Source of the DNA: Geosiphon pyriformis
Taxonomy: Eukaryota; Glomeromycota; Glomeromycetes; Archaeosporales; Geosiphonaceae
Assembly (NCBI GenBank): GCA_016748015.1
Contig: JAAOMT010000516.1
Coordinates: 79,068-143,067, forward strand
DNA: 64,000 bases
Direction: 5' to 3'
Shown here one piece after another: positions 49,883 to 62,295 of this stretch (position 1 is the stretch's first letter; the number at the start of each line of letters is the position of its first letter). The notes below the pieces were generated by a model that did not search any database, was not told the origin of the DNA, and saw only the letters and a list, made by a program, of their open reading frames with translations. The translations under genes were made by a program, and so were the position numbers.

Positions 49883-51608
49883 TATCTTATAAAGCAATAA
49901 TTTTTTAAATTAATAAAAATTATTTTTACATTATTTTTTATTATTAAAACTAACCAATAAGCAAGTAAAGTTTTAATAATTTCAAAAAACTTAAAATACA
50001 CAACACTATATTATTACAAACTAACAGATTTTAACTTAATACCAAATACTTTAATAAAAATATTATACAATAAAAGTAAAAACAAAAACAAAAAACACAA
50101 AATATTTTGCGATCTTAAAAATAGTAAAAAAATTTAACAAGCTTAATATTAATAATTACAATTAGAAAAACTTTATACAAAAAAGTTTTATATTGTTTTC
50201 AGTAATTAATTTTAAATCAATAAAACTATGTAAAAATTAAAATATAGACTTGAAAATAAACTAACTTGACTTTAATAGTTTTATTAAACATTAAAATACA
50301 AATTATATATTCAAAAAACTTTTAATAACTTGTAATTATTTTTAAATATTATTAAAACTAATAGTATTTTTAAAAAGCAAAAAAAAAATATTTTATTTTA
50401 TTTTGTTGGTCTAATTTTTAAAATTAAAAAATTAATTAATTGATTTTATATAAAAATATAATTTATTATGTTTTTAGAATTGGTAAAAATTAACTAAAAT
50501 TTAATATATAATAAATAGACAAAAGTTACTAAACACTTTATGTTTTTATTATTTAAAATAATATAAATAACAAAAATAAATACAAAAAATTTATTTATAA
50601 AAAATATGTTAAAAATATAATTGCTATTGTTTACTTTTTATTTTTATAGATTTACATGAAAATTTACAGGAATTTAATGATCTTTAAACATTTAAAATTC
50701 AAAAAATAGAATTAACTGATTTAAAACATATAGAATTTTATTTTTAAAAATAAAATAAAATATAAAAAACATAATATATAAATAAACTAATATTATTTAA
50801 TATGTATTCAAAAATAATAATTTTTTTTACTTAATAAAAAAACTTAAAAATATATCAAAAAATACAGCGAAAGAAATACAAAAAGAATTAGTCTTAATTA
50901 ATTTTATATTAAATAAAACTTATTTTTAAAATACAGTTAAAAATCTTTATTAATTAAAATACAACAAAAAAATCGACTTAAATAATATATTAAATATTTT
51001 AATTAAACTATAAAAAAATAATAAAACTCTTTTTTTCATAGATTTCTTGTTTACAACAAAAATCAAAAATAATTAAAAAAAAAGTTTATTTTCTATTATA
51101 CTATTTTTTTTAATATAAACTTTTTTATAACTATAAAACTGACTGATTCTTTAATTAGAAGTTTAACTATTGAGAAAACTGGTATAAAAAACCGTTTTGA
51201 CATTAAAAAAAGTAAAACATACATATTTATACTTTAAAAAATTTGAACAAAAATACCAAAAAGCTTACAACTATTAAATTAAAGGTTGTAAACTTATTGG
51301 CAAATTCTTTGGTCATAAATGTGCTTAAAAATAATAAAAAATTTATGTGCTAATATTAAGATAATAAAGTAGAAAATAAAGAAAATAATATTAATAATAT
51401 AAAAAACATAATAATAAAAAAACCAGTTTTGCTAATTTAAATAATTTAAATAAAGATAAAATATGAATAAACCCACCTTACAAAATATTTGTATTCAGTT
51501 TTATAATTTGGAATAATTATCCAAAAAATTGTTTTTTATTAAAGTAAATAATAAAAAAGTTCTTGATTTTTTTTCTTCTAAATTTGTTAAAAAAAAACTT
51601 TTTTTTTT
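49883..51608. other. AT-rich gap between Tigger and LINE
   Basis: AT-rich, CpG-poor sequence. It contains the second copy of a direct repeat (about 50150-50460) and the presumed 5' region of the LINE near 51480-51608. No independent gene. Confidence 0.5.
50150..50460 (+). repeat. Diverged direct repeat, copy 2
   Basis: Second copy of the repeat at 46990-47300, same orientation, similarity judged by eye. It could be the same transposon family inserted twice, or a duplicated segment. The TA target sites show that Tigger integrated independently. Confidence 0.4.
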
Positions 51609-53530
51609 ATGTCTAAAATTCTCCAAAAAGCATTTTTTGAAAATAAAGTTTTTTGTCTTTATTTTTTCAGTAATATTATCTTCAATATTTCTCAAATTAA
51701 TAATCTTTTTGTGGTAAATTTAGAAGCTGTTATAAGTAACAATATGTTTAAGAAAAAAACACCTAAAAAAGTTCTTTATAGTTCAGTTGGAAGTATTTTC
51801 TCTTAAAAAAAAAGTTTTTGTGAATAATATTAAACACTTTAATAATAATAAAAATATTTTGGTCAAATTTGGTTTTGATAGTAGTATATACTCGAATATA
51901 AAAAATGAATTCAGTAATAATAAAATTGGTAATATATTAATGAGTGTTAGTGGTAGTTTTTTTTTCAGTTCAATTACAACAACTTCTAAAGCTAAAAGAA
52001 TTAATACTGGCTTGGATTGTGGTTTTTTTATTGGTATAATCGACTATAGTATAGATAAAGATGAAGAGCCTCTCCTTTTTTCTCTTAATATTTCTCTTAA
52101 CAAAAGATAGATTAATCCAAAAATTATTAAAACTCAAATTAAAGTATTAATTAAAAAAATTTTTGCTTTTGATATTAATTTTTCTGCAGTAAAAAGCAAA
52201 TTAGTTACAGCAAAAACTCAGGCAATTAATTTTTTTTTTCAATAATCAATGATTTTAAAGGGATTATTACTTCTTTAAAATTTGAAAAAATTATCAGATC
52301 TATATTTACATCAAAAAAGAGTATGAATAAGGCCACATTATTGGCTAAAAAAAAGAAATCAAAATAAACAGCAATCTTAAAAGACAAAAAATTAGATCAG
52401 ATTAGACTGTAATAATAATAAAAATTCTCATAAATATGTCTAAAAAAATAATTGTTGTTACAATATCTGAATATAATCAAATTGTGTTAATTTATTTACA
52501 ATTAATTAGGTTATAGCAAAAAACTGTAGTGGAATTTGCTAAATCAAGTTAGACCAATCTGTTAACAGCAAGATAATTATTTTTAATTGAAAAAAATTCA
52601 ATACATATAGCAAAAGCTATAAGAAATTATGATATTTAAATGTTAAAGAATTAGTTTGAAGCACTTCTGTTTATTTTGCCTATGAAAACAACTGTTCATA
52701 ATTTTAATAATCTGTTAGAAAAAACTGGTAGAAAAACATTGGTCATTAATTGATTATTTAAAATTAGCAATAAGATTTATTGTATTGTAATTAGTTTTAA
52801 ATCAAATAAGGATTTAGAATCTGCTTTTTATATAAAGCTAATTTTTGGTAATATAAAACTCTTCTGGACTAAAATAAATTTGGTTTGTTGTAAAAAATAT
52901 GGGCATTTTAAATATTTGGCTTTGGAATATAATATATTAAGTGCTTTATTCTTGTTTTCTAAAAAAAATTATAAAAAAGTAGTTTCTAAAGAGAATTATT
53001 TTTAGCTAGCCAGATTGTATATTAAGAAAAGTGTTTTTATTTTCTATTCTACTGTCATTAATAACAAATTTTGGGTTCAAGTGGTTTTGCTTACTGCTGT
53101 TTTTAATAATGTTTGCTTTGATTTGAATTCTAAATTTTCTTTTTTTAATATATTACATGTTAAAGAAAGTCTTTTGGTTGTTTAAGATAATTTATCTATT
53201 AGTATTTGTTTGGCTTCTTTGGAATACTTTTTAAAGTTTTTGGCTGATTAAATATTAGATATTGTGCAAAAACTAAGCACTATGAATTTGGTGTCTTTAA
53301 CATTTGCTTTTTAATCTCTTTTTTTTATAATATCTGTATTATTGAACTTAAATTTGAATTTAGATATGGTTTTAAATAATCTACTTGTATTGTTTATCTG
53401 TTTTTCTCAATTGCAAATAATAAGATTTCAAATTTAAATTTAAGTAGATTAAAGATTCTAACTACTAAAATAAGTTGCTTGAAAACAATAATGGTGGCTT
53501 TTAAAGTTTTAATTAATTTAGTTTTAATAA
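51609..53530 (+). pseudogene. LINE ORF1 (RNA-binding, CCHC zinc-knuckle type), degenerate
   Basis: The ATG at 51609 opens MSKILQKAFFENK and after a frame change the sequence continues SLKKKVFVNN, KAKRINTG, KIIKTQIKV, DINFSAVKSK. Around 52440-52570 the frame reads VVTISEYNQIV and LIRL*QKTVVEFAKSS*T with TAG at 52514 and 52550, where Trp and Gln are expected. The zinc knuckle (52878-52935) reads CCKKYGHFKYLALEY: the later Cys and His ligands appear as Tyr, each a single C-to-T or G-to-A step. Further on, FWVQVVLL (about 53070) marks the conserved C-terminal block. The 3' limit is approximate. It would have bound element RNA in the cytoplasm; now non-functional. Confidence 0.75.
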
Positions 53531-53599
53531 GATTGGATTAATTGTGCTTTGGCTTGGGCTTTTTAATGCTTTTATTGTTTCAATAACTAATTTAGTATA

Positions 53600-56500
53600 A
53601 AAGTTTGCTATGTAGAATATTTAAGATATTAATGTTTTTACAAAACAAAAAGATATTGTTTATTGGCATACAAATTTGAATAATATAGTTTTTATTATTA
53701 CAAAAACAAAGTTAAATTTAATATTAAGTCATAATTTGTAAATAAAGTTTGATAATATGTAAATTTTTATGTTTGAGTTAAATAAAAATTTTTTAGTGCT
53801 AAAATAATTATTGTTATAAACAATTTTCTGGTTTAACATGTTTTTAAAATAAAAAAATTCTCAGTCATGTTATTTTAATACAATTTTTCTTTAAAGACAA
53901 GCTTTTAATTACAATTTTGAGTTTGTATATTGGTGTTTTTATTAAAACTAGATTTGGACAAGCTGTAAAAGTCAACTTTTTTATTACTAAAACAGTTAAC
54001 TCCAGCACTTTTGTGGTCTTAAATAAAGATTTTAACAAAGATAAATTTAAGAAAAATGTAAGTTTTAAGTTTTGTTTGGATTTAGATTTGGTCAATTTAT
54101 TTAGTAGATATTTTTTGGTCAAAGTTTCTATTTAAAACAACTTAAAAAGTATTAAAAAAATTATAAATTACATTTTTGTAAGTAAAAGTTTGTCATATGT
54201 AGTTGTTAATTACGAAATTAATTTTGTATTTAACTTTTTTGATACTGATTACAAAGTTGTATTGATATCAATCAGTTTGAATAATATATACAAACAAGTT
54301 AACAAGAAGCATTGAAAATTTAAAATTAAGAATATAAATTATGCCAAATAAGAATAATTTAAGAATTGTTTTTCTGCCAAATTTTTGGCAGTGATGAATA
54401 AGTTTTCAGAAGCTAGGATTTGTAAAAATTTAGATGACATGCGGAAGTTGTTAAGAAAAATAATAGTGAAGTTAACTGAAAAAACATTTTTTAGACATTG
54501 GTTCAGTAAGTTTTAGTATTCAAAAAACAGATAGTCTTCAAAAAATTTTAAATTAGAAGTTCTAATTGCTAAGATTATTAAAAAATTAAGCTTAAATAAT
54601 ATGTTTGGGTTTGATTATTTTGTTAAAAAATAGTTATTATTGAATAGTAAAGAAGCTTTTAAGATTATAAATATGATTTAAAATAATAAGAAGTTGGTAA
54701 ATATTTTTAAGCATTTGTCTATAATCCAGAAAAAGTACAGAAAGTTCAAGCTTTATAAGTCTAAAATAACTGAAAAAGCATTTATTAAGAAGATAATTAA
54801 AAAACACATGAAAAAATTTTGTTCTAATAAAAGAAATATAATAAGTAGTATTTTAAATTAGCCATTTTACAAAGTGGTTCTAAATCACTTAGTAATAGAT
54901 AATAAGTTAATTTTAGAACCAAAAGAAATAAAACTTAGTATTAATAAGATTATAAAAGATTGAACAAAAAAGCAGTTTTTGTTTATAATAATGTTTGATC
55001 TCTAAACTTATTAATATGCTTTATTAGATTATGTAAGTAATAATGTTTTTTCTAAAGTAATAAAAAAAATTTGTATAGAAAAATTAATTGTGGTTATTAA
55101 TAGACTGTTTGATTATAAAGCTATTGAATTGTCTTATATCTTTAATGAACTTTGAAAACATAATAGTAATATTATAGTAAGATGTTTTTTAAAACTACTA
55201 AACACATATTTATTCTTTAGTAATATTCTTATTTATGAAAAAAAGCATGAGTTTTAATAATTTCCAAGCCTTATAATTAGAATAAAGGTTTAAAAAATAC
55301 TTAATCTATTATATTAATTGAAATAACCAGAAAGATTCTCTTTAATATTTTTTTTAACCAGATTTTATCTGTATATAGTAAGTTTAGTATTCTTTAAAAT
55401 GACAATTTTTTGGTATTAAAAAGTACTTTAATTTAGTTTTCTGTGTTTGCTATTGGGTTTGTGGTTAAGAATATATTAAAAAAAATAGAGAATTGTAATT
55501 GGTCTTGCAAATATATATAAAGCATATAACTTAATTAAATAATATTACTTAAAAACTAGCTTATAATAAATCAAGATATATAATTGGTTTATAAAATTTT
55601 TTAGCAATATATATAAAGATAGGATTAATAGAATAATAATTAATTTTTGCCTTTTGAATAATTATAGAGTACATAATGAGTTAGATTAGGGTGAAGTTTT
55701 CTCACTTTTTTTTTGGAAAATATTTTACAATCTATTTTTGTATAAATTTAAAAGATATAAACATTTGTGTAAATACTAGACTAATACTAAGTTTATGATT
55801 AAAATGAACAAGATAGAGAATAGTAATAGAATGTTTTTCTTTTTTACTGCTGGTGCATTTGTAGATAACAAAATTTGAATTAAGAATAATCAGACTTCTA
55901 TGCAATATGCTTTGAATATTATTAGTAAATTTTTTATAATCAACAATATTTTAATTAACAATAAAAAAATGGTGGCTATTTCTATCAATCAGAGTATTAA
56001 AGTTGTTTTTTTTAAAAATCAGTGGTTTGCTAATTTCAATTGTCAAGAGAAATAAAATACACAAATACTTAAAAATGTTTTTGTTAACTAAGAGATTGTT
56101 TAAGCCAAATCTAGTTAAAGCTTATTTTAATGTTTGATTTTTTGTAAATATGGTGCTTAGGAAAGCTATTACTAATAAACAATTCTCATATCTAGTATTA
56201 ACTGTTTTACAGCCTATTGTTAACTATAGATTTCAGTTTAGTTTTGTCTTGTCAATTGTGTGCTATAAGTAGAATATTATAATCAAAAGAAGTCTCAAAT
56301 TTAAAGCCAACTTGTCATGTAACTTTTTTAGTAAAGCACTGTAATATTCTTTTCTCTATAGTTTGAAGCTATTTAAACAAATACAAGCTAAGAGTAAATT
56401 GGTATTCATAGTAAATTTTTTTAATGCTCCAGATATTTTTGGGCAGTTATTTAATTATAAACTTTTGAATTTGTAAGTATTAGATTGAATTCTTTTAAAT

Positions 56501-58240
56501 CTCTTATAATGCTCTGTAAAATTGTATATTAGTCTGATTAATAATTTTTTAACTGAATTGATAAGAATTTTTTTAGTTAATAGTTTGTTTTTAGTAAATA
56601 ATTTGCCCAGTGTGTTTTATAATTTAGGTAAAATTTTGATGTTTGACATTTTGGAAAAGTCTTTGTACTATAATTCAGTTTGTTTTTTAAAAAGATTTAA
56701 AGTGACATTTGATAACAGACTTTTGAACAAAAAGAGCAATGTGATAGATTAAAAAATATTTTGTTGTTGGAAAAAATTAAATCCTAAGAGCTCTGTATTA
56801 TCTTGGTTTAAATTGGCATAATAGTTTTTTTATAATAATAAATTACTGGTGGTTGGTTTTATTTAAACTAGCATATTATATGGCTTAAGTATTCTAAAAT
56901 CTGACAAATTTTTTGATGTACATAATTGTTTGCATAAAATTTGGTTTAATATTCTCAAAGTATACACAAATAATTCTTTAAAAAACATGAATTCTGCTAA
57001 GATTGTCAATAGGGCTGCCATGTATTTTTTGGCTGTAGATATGAATATTAATATTAGAATAAGTGGTTTTTTGTAATCAACTTTGGCTGAATTACAGACT
57101 GTTGTATTATTTTTGAAATATGTTTATTTGTTTTGTGTTATGGTTTTATATTTAGACAACCAAACAGCTATTAATACTTATGTTGCTAAGAAAAGCTTTG
57201 TGATGCCAGACTTTTACAATCACTATTGAATAAAGCAGAAACATATTACAAATTTGATAAGAGATAAAAATTTTTTAATCAGATGAGTAAAAGTCAAAAG
57301 TTATTCAAAAATCTTAGACAATATAAAAACAGATTAGATAGCTAGTAAAACTGCTGGTTCTTTTTTGTTTTGTTATACATAGTATATAAACATTATATTA
57401 TGGTTAATAATACAGCCATTTCTGACAATGCCCAATACTTTATTTGTAATATGTATTAATCTATTTATTATGCTTAATGAAAAGCTGGTTTTGGTTATAA
57501 GATAGTGCTAAACACTTTAATTAAGAACATAAACTAGCTGTTTACTGTAAAAATATGATATTTTGATCTTTATATTAAATTTACTAACAAAATTTCTGTC
57601 AATCTGCATACATATTTAATAAAGATCTTACATAGATATTTTTTAGTAGCAGTTATAAAAAAATTGTATAATAAGAAGTATTTAAATATATTATGTTTAT
57701 TGTATAGTAAAATAAAGCTTTTAGATTATATTTTTATCTGTACTAAAGATATTAAAACTTATAAAGAAATACTGTTAAAGCTTTTTGGTTTTTAAAAATT
57801 ATTAACTGGTGCTTGCATCTTTTTTTCTTTTTTTGTATTAAATATTTTGTTTAAGTGCTTATTGGATATGTATATGCCATAATTTGTAAAAGTTTTATGT
57901 TAAAAAACTGGTGTACTAAGACATTGGCAGTTTTTGAGACCAAGAAAAAAGCTCTAATAACAATTATTATATTTGTAAATTGGCTGGTAAAAAAACATTA
58001 ATCTTTAGTTTGGTTTAAAAAGTTTAAATTCAAGGCCAAAATAGAAAAGACTGGTTTGGCAAAAAATAATAATGTAATATCTAATTTGGCTAATAACTTA
58101 ATAATTAAGTTGTAAATAGTATAGTTTAGCTTCTTGATATTATTGAATCTATTATAGTTAGTTTTGGTAAACATAAACTATGCTTTTTTTTTTGGTTTAA
58201 ATAATAGTATAAAAGTTTTTATAAATATATAGTATTGTTT
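53600..58240 (+). pseudogene. LINE ORF2 (endonuclease - RT - RNase H), degenerate
   Basis: Endonuclease: DIVYWHTNLNN near 53650, TRFGQAVKVNFF and LNKDFNKD (53950-54040, normally GGDFN), FDTDYKVVLIS at 54239 (His to Tyr in the DH motif). Reverse transcriptase: IYKAYN near 55520, INRIIINF, then ELD*GEVFSL with TAG at 55687 for Gln; the catalytic box reads FVDN (55858-55869) where FVDD or FADD is needed, followed by a TGA where Trp fits. RNase H: AELQTVV about 57090, LYLDNQTAINT at 57148-57180. The C-terminal part has LHTYLIKILHR, VAVIKKLYNKKYL (57600-57690) and ends near FFFGLNNSIKVFI about 58225. The protein would nick target DNA and copy element RNA. Catalytic residues are lost by G-to-A or C-to-T. 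Confidence 0.8.
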
Positions 58241-59119
58241 TGTTTGGCCTAAATAACTGGTTATATGTGGTAAATACATAAGTTGTATTTAGTTTAAGTT
58301 ACTTAATTTGATTTTTTATACTAGATAGTAATTGGATTTTACTTATTAAATATATTAATAAAAAAAAATTTGTTATATTTATTTTATAATTTACAGTTTT
58401 AGTTAAAAAGAAAAAATGTTTTAATTTAATTAAATTTTTTGTTTTAAATATTAATTTTATTGTAATTATTAAAAAAAACTTAAATAAAAAACTCAAATAT
58501 ATTAGAAAAAATTTTTATTAAATAAATAGTTTTGGGTAGACTTTTATTTTTTCAAAATTTTAAGACATAATTTTATTAATATTTATTTTTAAATCGAATT
58601 TAAATCAGACTAAAAATTTGGCAATTAGTAAAAAAAGTTTTAGCAAATATTAATTTCAAAAAAATTAATATTAAGTCAGATTAAAAAATTATTGTTAAAA
58701 AAATTCTAATAAATTTTTCTAAATTAATAGTAAAATTAACATTATTTAAAGTTAATAAATAAATAATATTAAAATATAGTTAATTAATTTTTGGCAAAAA
58801 ACACTAATTAAGTTTAAAAATATTAAAGTTATTAACTTAACAGCTTTCAAATAATTAATTTTTATAAAAAAAAACATTATATGTATTGTCAAAACTAATA
58901 CCAATAAATAAATATAGAACTTTAAAAACCATTATTATTTTTTTTTATACATTTTTTAATAGACACTATTATTTGTAATTTGTTAAATTTTTTGTTTTTA
59001 TATAATAAAAAACTTATATTATTGTTTATAACTTGGTTATATATACACAAACAATATTGTTATATAAATTAAATTAAATTAAATACAAAATCAAACTAAA
59101 CTATTTATGTCTAAATAGC
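58241..59119. other. AT-rich spacer between LINE copies
   Basis: Probable LINE 3' untranslated region followed by eroded sequence. The phrase aaatcagactaaaaatt recurs as aagtcagattaaaaaatt about 70 bp later. No coding content. Confidence 0.45.
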
Positions 59120-60110
59120 TTTTTCTTTTATGTCTTAAAATTTTTTTAAAGAATTAATTTTAATAAAAAAGTTTTTTTGTTTCTGTTTATTATACACTAT
59201 TTAATTTAATACTTCAAAATTTTTCTTCTTTAAATACAAAGCTATTGGTTTTAGCAATAGTTTAACTATAAAGAATACCAAAAAAAAATCAAATACTAAT
59301 TTGGTGACTTCAAATTTGTTTACAAAAAAAACACAAAAGTAGTATTTTAAAAAAATCTGTTATAGTAATTAGTACTAATATATTTTAAAATACTTTTACA
59401 ACTAGTAAAATTGCTGACTTTGAAGCTAAAAATACTATTAAATTAGAAAGTATCAATTTAAATAAAAAGTTTTTTGTAGAGAAAACAAGTGTTTAGCTTG
59501 AAAGTAATAAAAAATCAAAGCTTAAAAATGTTAAATAACACCTAAAAAACTTAAAAAATTGTTATAAAACATGTATTTAGAAAGCTTTTTAGTTAGATTA
59601 ACTTTAAGATTAAAAGTAATAATAAAAATAATATCTTGAACAGGCTTTTTTTTTCATCTTTTTTTTAAAATTTTTAGTTAATTTTGGTTTATAAATTTTT
59701 TGTTTTAGATATTAATTTTTCTGCAATAATTAAAAATTTATCTCAAAATAAATTAAAGATTATTAAGAATTTTTTCTCTAGTATTAATAGTTTTAAGATA
59801 AAAACTTTTATTTTTTTAAAATTTGGTAAAATAATTTAAATGTTTTTTACTTCTAAAATAACATTAATAGCAGCTGTTAGTTTGATAAATAATTACAGTT
59901 TTATGGTAAATATTAATCTTAAAAAACTGGTAAATAATTGCATAAATTCATCTATAATTATAAAAAAAATTTTTATAAAAACATTAATAAAGACTATATA
60001 AACTGCTTTAATTAATTTTAAAATAATTAAGTTGATTAAGATATAATTAGTAATACTGTGACAAAAAACAATCATAAAATTTAATAATTATTTATTGAAA
60101 AAATACAGTT
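59120..60110 (+). pseudogene. Second LINE ORF1 fragment, heavily mutated
   Basis: The blocks FFVLDINFSAIIKNLSQNKL (about 59700-59760), FFSSINSFKIKTFI and KFGKII, then KIIKLIKI (60015-60042) and LWQKTII (59-60 kb, ending near 60080) follow in the same order as ORF1 of the LINE at 51.6 kb (there DINFSAVKSK, VVEF block). It is a related but different copy, without a recognisable ORF2 behind it. Stops again replace Gln/Trp-type codons. A 5'-truncated or rearranged relic. Confidence 0.5.
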
Positions 60111-61134
60111 TACATAATTAAAACTAATATTAATAAGCATTTATAAAATGCCAAAATATATATAAAATTTTATTATATATTCTTTTAATAAGCACAACTA
60201 ATAATTTATTATAGAAATTATTAAAAGCAGCTTTTAAATCTTTTTGGTTTCCCAAATAGAATTTAATTTTTTTGTTGACATAGAAATTGAAAACTGATTC
60301 TGCTGGTCAATAGTTATTTGTAATATTAAAATAAAGATTTTATAAATTCTAAATGATTTTTTTTTATGATTTCTTAATTTGTTATTTTTCTAGATAATTA
60401 ATGTTAGTACTGGTTTTTTGTTAAATTATATCTCATAGGAAGCACCAAATATTATAAGTAATTATTTAAGATGTTAAAACAAATAACAAATCTATAATTT
60501 GGTACTTAATAGCTGGGAATGTTAGTAATTTTTAAAGGTTTTGAAGTTTAAAAGTTTTGGTTGAATTTTTTGTATAATAGACAGAGATTCAAGTAATAGT
60601 TTTTTCTGTGAATTTTTTTCTTCAATATAGTAACTGGTTTATTCTAACAGTTATGCTCTTTTGATAAGCTATTCTTAAATTTTATCCTTGTTTTCAGGTT
60701 TTTTATTAGGCTATTCTTGACATTAATTACTCAGTATTTAATCTTTTTAATTAATTAGTAAACAATAAAGAAATAAAATAAAATAAAAATAATAAAAATA
60801 AAATAAAAAATAAAAAAAATAAAAAATTAGTATTCTATTAATAGTTATGATCAAAAGTTATTGTTTTAATATAATAAAGTAATGAATTTTATCAATATAG
60901 AGTGTTAATAATATGAAAGTGAGTTATATTTTTAATAAGTAATAATAACATAAATTATATAATAATTAGATATTTTATTAATTAATATGTATTTACTTTA
61001 AGTTATAAAAAACTATTCTTTGAAAGAAAAGTATTGGAATTCTGAACTTTGTTAAATTTTTAATACTTTTCTGCTTTTAATATTCTCACTATATATATAT
61101 AATTTGTGTTATATAAAATTTCTGAGAATTTTGC
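60111..61134. other. AT-rich sequence with A-rich tail
   Basis: No clear frame. An AAAAT/AAAT-rich stretch at 60764-60830 could be the 3' tail of the preceding LINE relic. Nothing else supported. Confidence 0.4.
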
Positions 61135-61231
61135 AATTCTTTAAGAAGAATTCTGAAATTCTAAAATTCTGTAATTCTTTAAAAAAAATTCTGAAATTCT
61201 GAAATAATACAATTCTTTGAGGAAAATTCTG
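61135..61231 (+). repeat. 38-bp tandem repeat, 2.6 copies
   Basis: Units start with AATTCTTT at 61135, 61173 and 61211, an exact 38-bp period. Each unit contains an internal repeat of AATTCTGA. Short satellite-like array or transposon terminus. Confidence 0.85.
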
Positions 61232-62139
61232 GATTTTTTATTTTATTATGCCTATTTTTAATTGGCTATTTTACTTATTATTATAATTTCTAATTTTATG
61301 AGTAATACCAATTTTTAATTTTGTTGAGTATAAGTAATTTTTGGCTTTTGGTTTCTAATAGTTAGTTAAATTAGAATTTAAGACAGCACTTGAATTTGTT
61401 GAGATTAATAAATTATTGGTGCTGAGACTTAATATATTAAAAATATATATATTGGCTGTATTATTTAAAAATATTAAGACTGATACTAATATTGTTCTGA
61501 TAACAAATTATTGATATAGTTTTCTTATTTCTAACTTAATAAAGCTTTTTATTTTATTTCTTTTATATTCTTATATTCACTATTAAATAAAATACTGTTA
61601 TAAGTTAAAGTAATAAGTTAATATATAGCAAAAAAGAACAGAATTATAGAGTAATAGAATTAATCAAAGAGAATTCAATTTCAAGAAATGAATTAAATCA
61701 GTATAAATTTAATATGTAAGATCAATCTCATAAAATATCTTAGTTATTAATCTTTTAAAAAAATAATTAAGAAATTTGAATATAAAAAAATAGTCTGTAT
61801 TGTTAATAAATAATAACATACTAATATAATTTTATGCCTTATATTAGTATTTTTAAAATTCAATATTAAATATTAGATAAACTTTTCAGTTATATTTTAT
61901 TCAATAATTTTTAAATACTATAATTATACAAATTAGAAAAAAGTAAATAAATGTCAACAAATAATTTTTTATTTCAAGATATTTAGATATCTAAAGATAA
62001 AAAATAGAAAAAGAGAAACAAATAATAAAAAAAGATTAAGTTAATAAATATTGTTTTATTTTTTTATTTCTTATATATATTTTTTTATATATTTCTATAA
62101 TTTAAAAACTCATCACTTATATAATTATTAAAAATAATT

Positions 62140-62295
62140 AACAACCAAGTTATTAATTAGATTAATAATTAAATCACTAATTAAGTTACTATTAAGTTAA
62201 TAATTAGATCAATAATTAAGTTAATAATCAAATTAATAATCAGATTATTGATTAGGTTAATAATTAGATCAACAGTTAAGTTATTAATTATTATC
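62140..62295 (+). repeat. 15-bp / 60-bp nested tandem repeat
   Basis: The phrase GTTAATAATTAGATCAA occurs at 62196 and 62256, 60 bp apart, and the interval is made of four degenerate 15-bp units of TTAATAATTAGATCA type. A small higher-order array. Confidence 0.75.

Larger units (their letters stand above)
51609..58240 (+). mobile_element. Near full-length LINE retrotransposon, hypermutated
   Basis: About 6.6 kb holding, in order, an ORF1 with zinc knuckle, then endonuclease, reverse transcriptase, RNase H and a C-terminal region. This domain order and the residue pattern match the LINE family abundant in Rhizophagus genomes (from memory, not searched). It is riddled with stops. Most lesions are explained by C-to-T or G-to-A: TAG/TAA for CAG/CAA, TAG/TAA/TGA for TGG, Cys to Tyr, His to Tyr, Asp to Asn, Gly to Asn, Ser or Lys. 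Frameshifts are comparatively few, so point mutation, not deletion, killed it. CpG is nearly absent. Confidence 0.85.
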
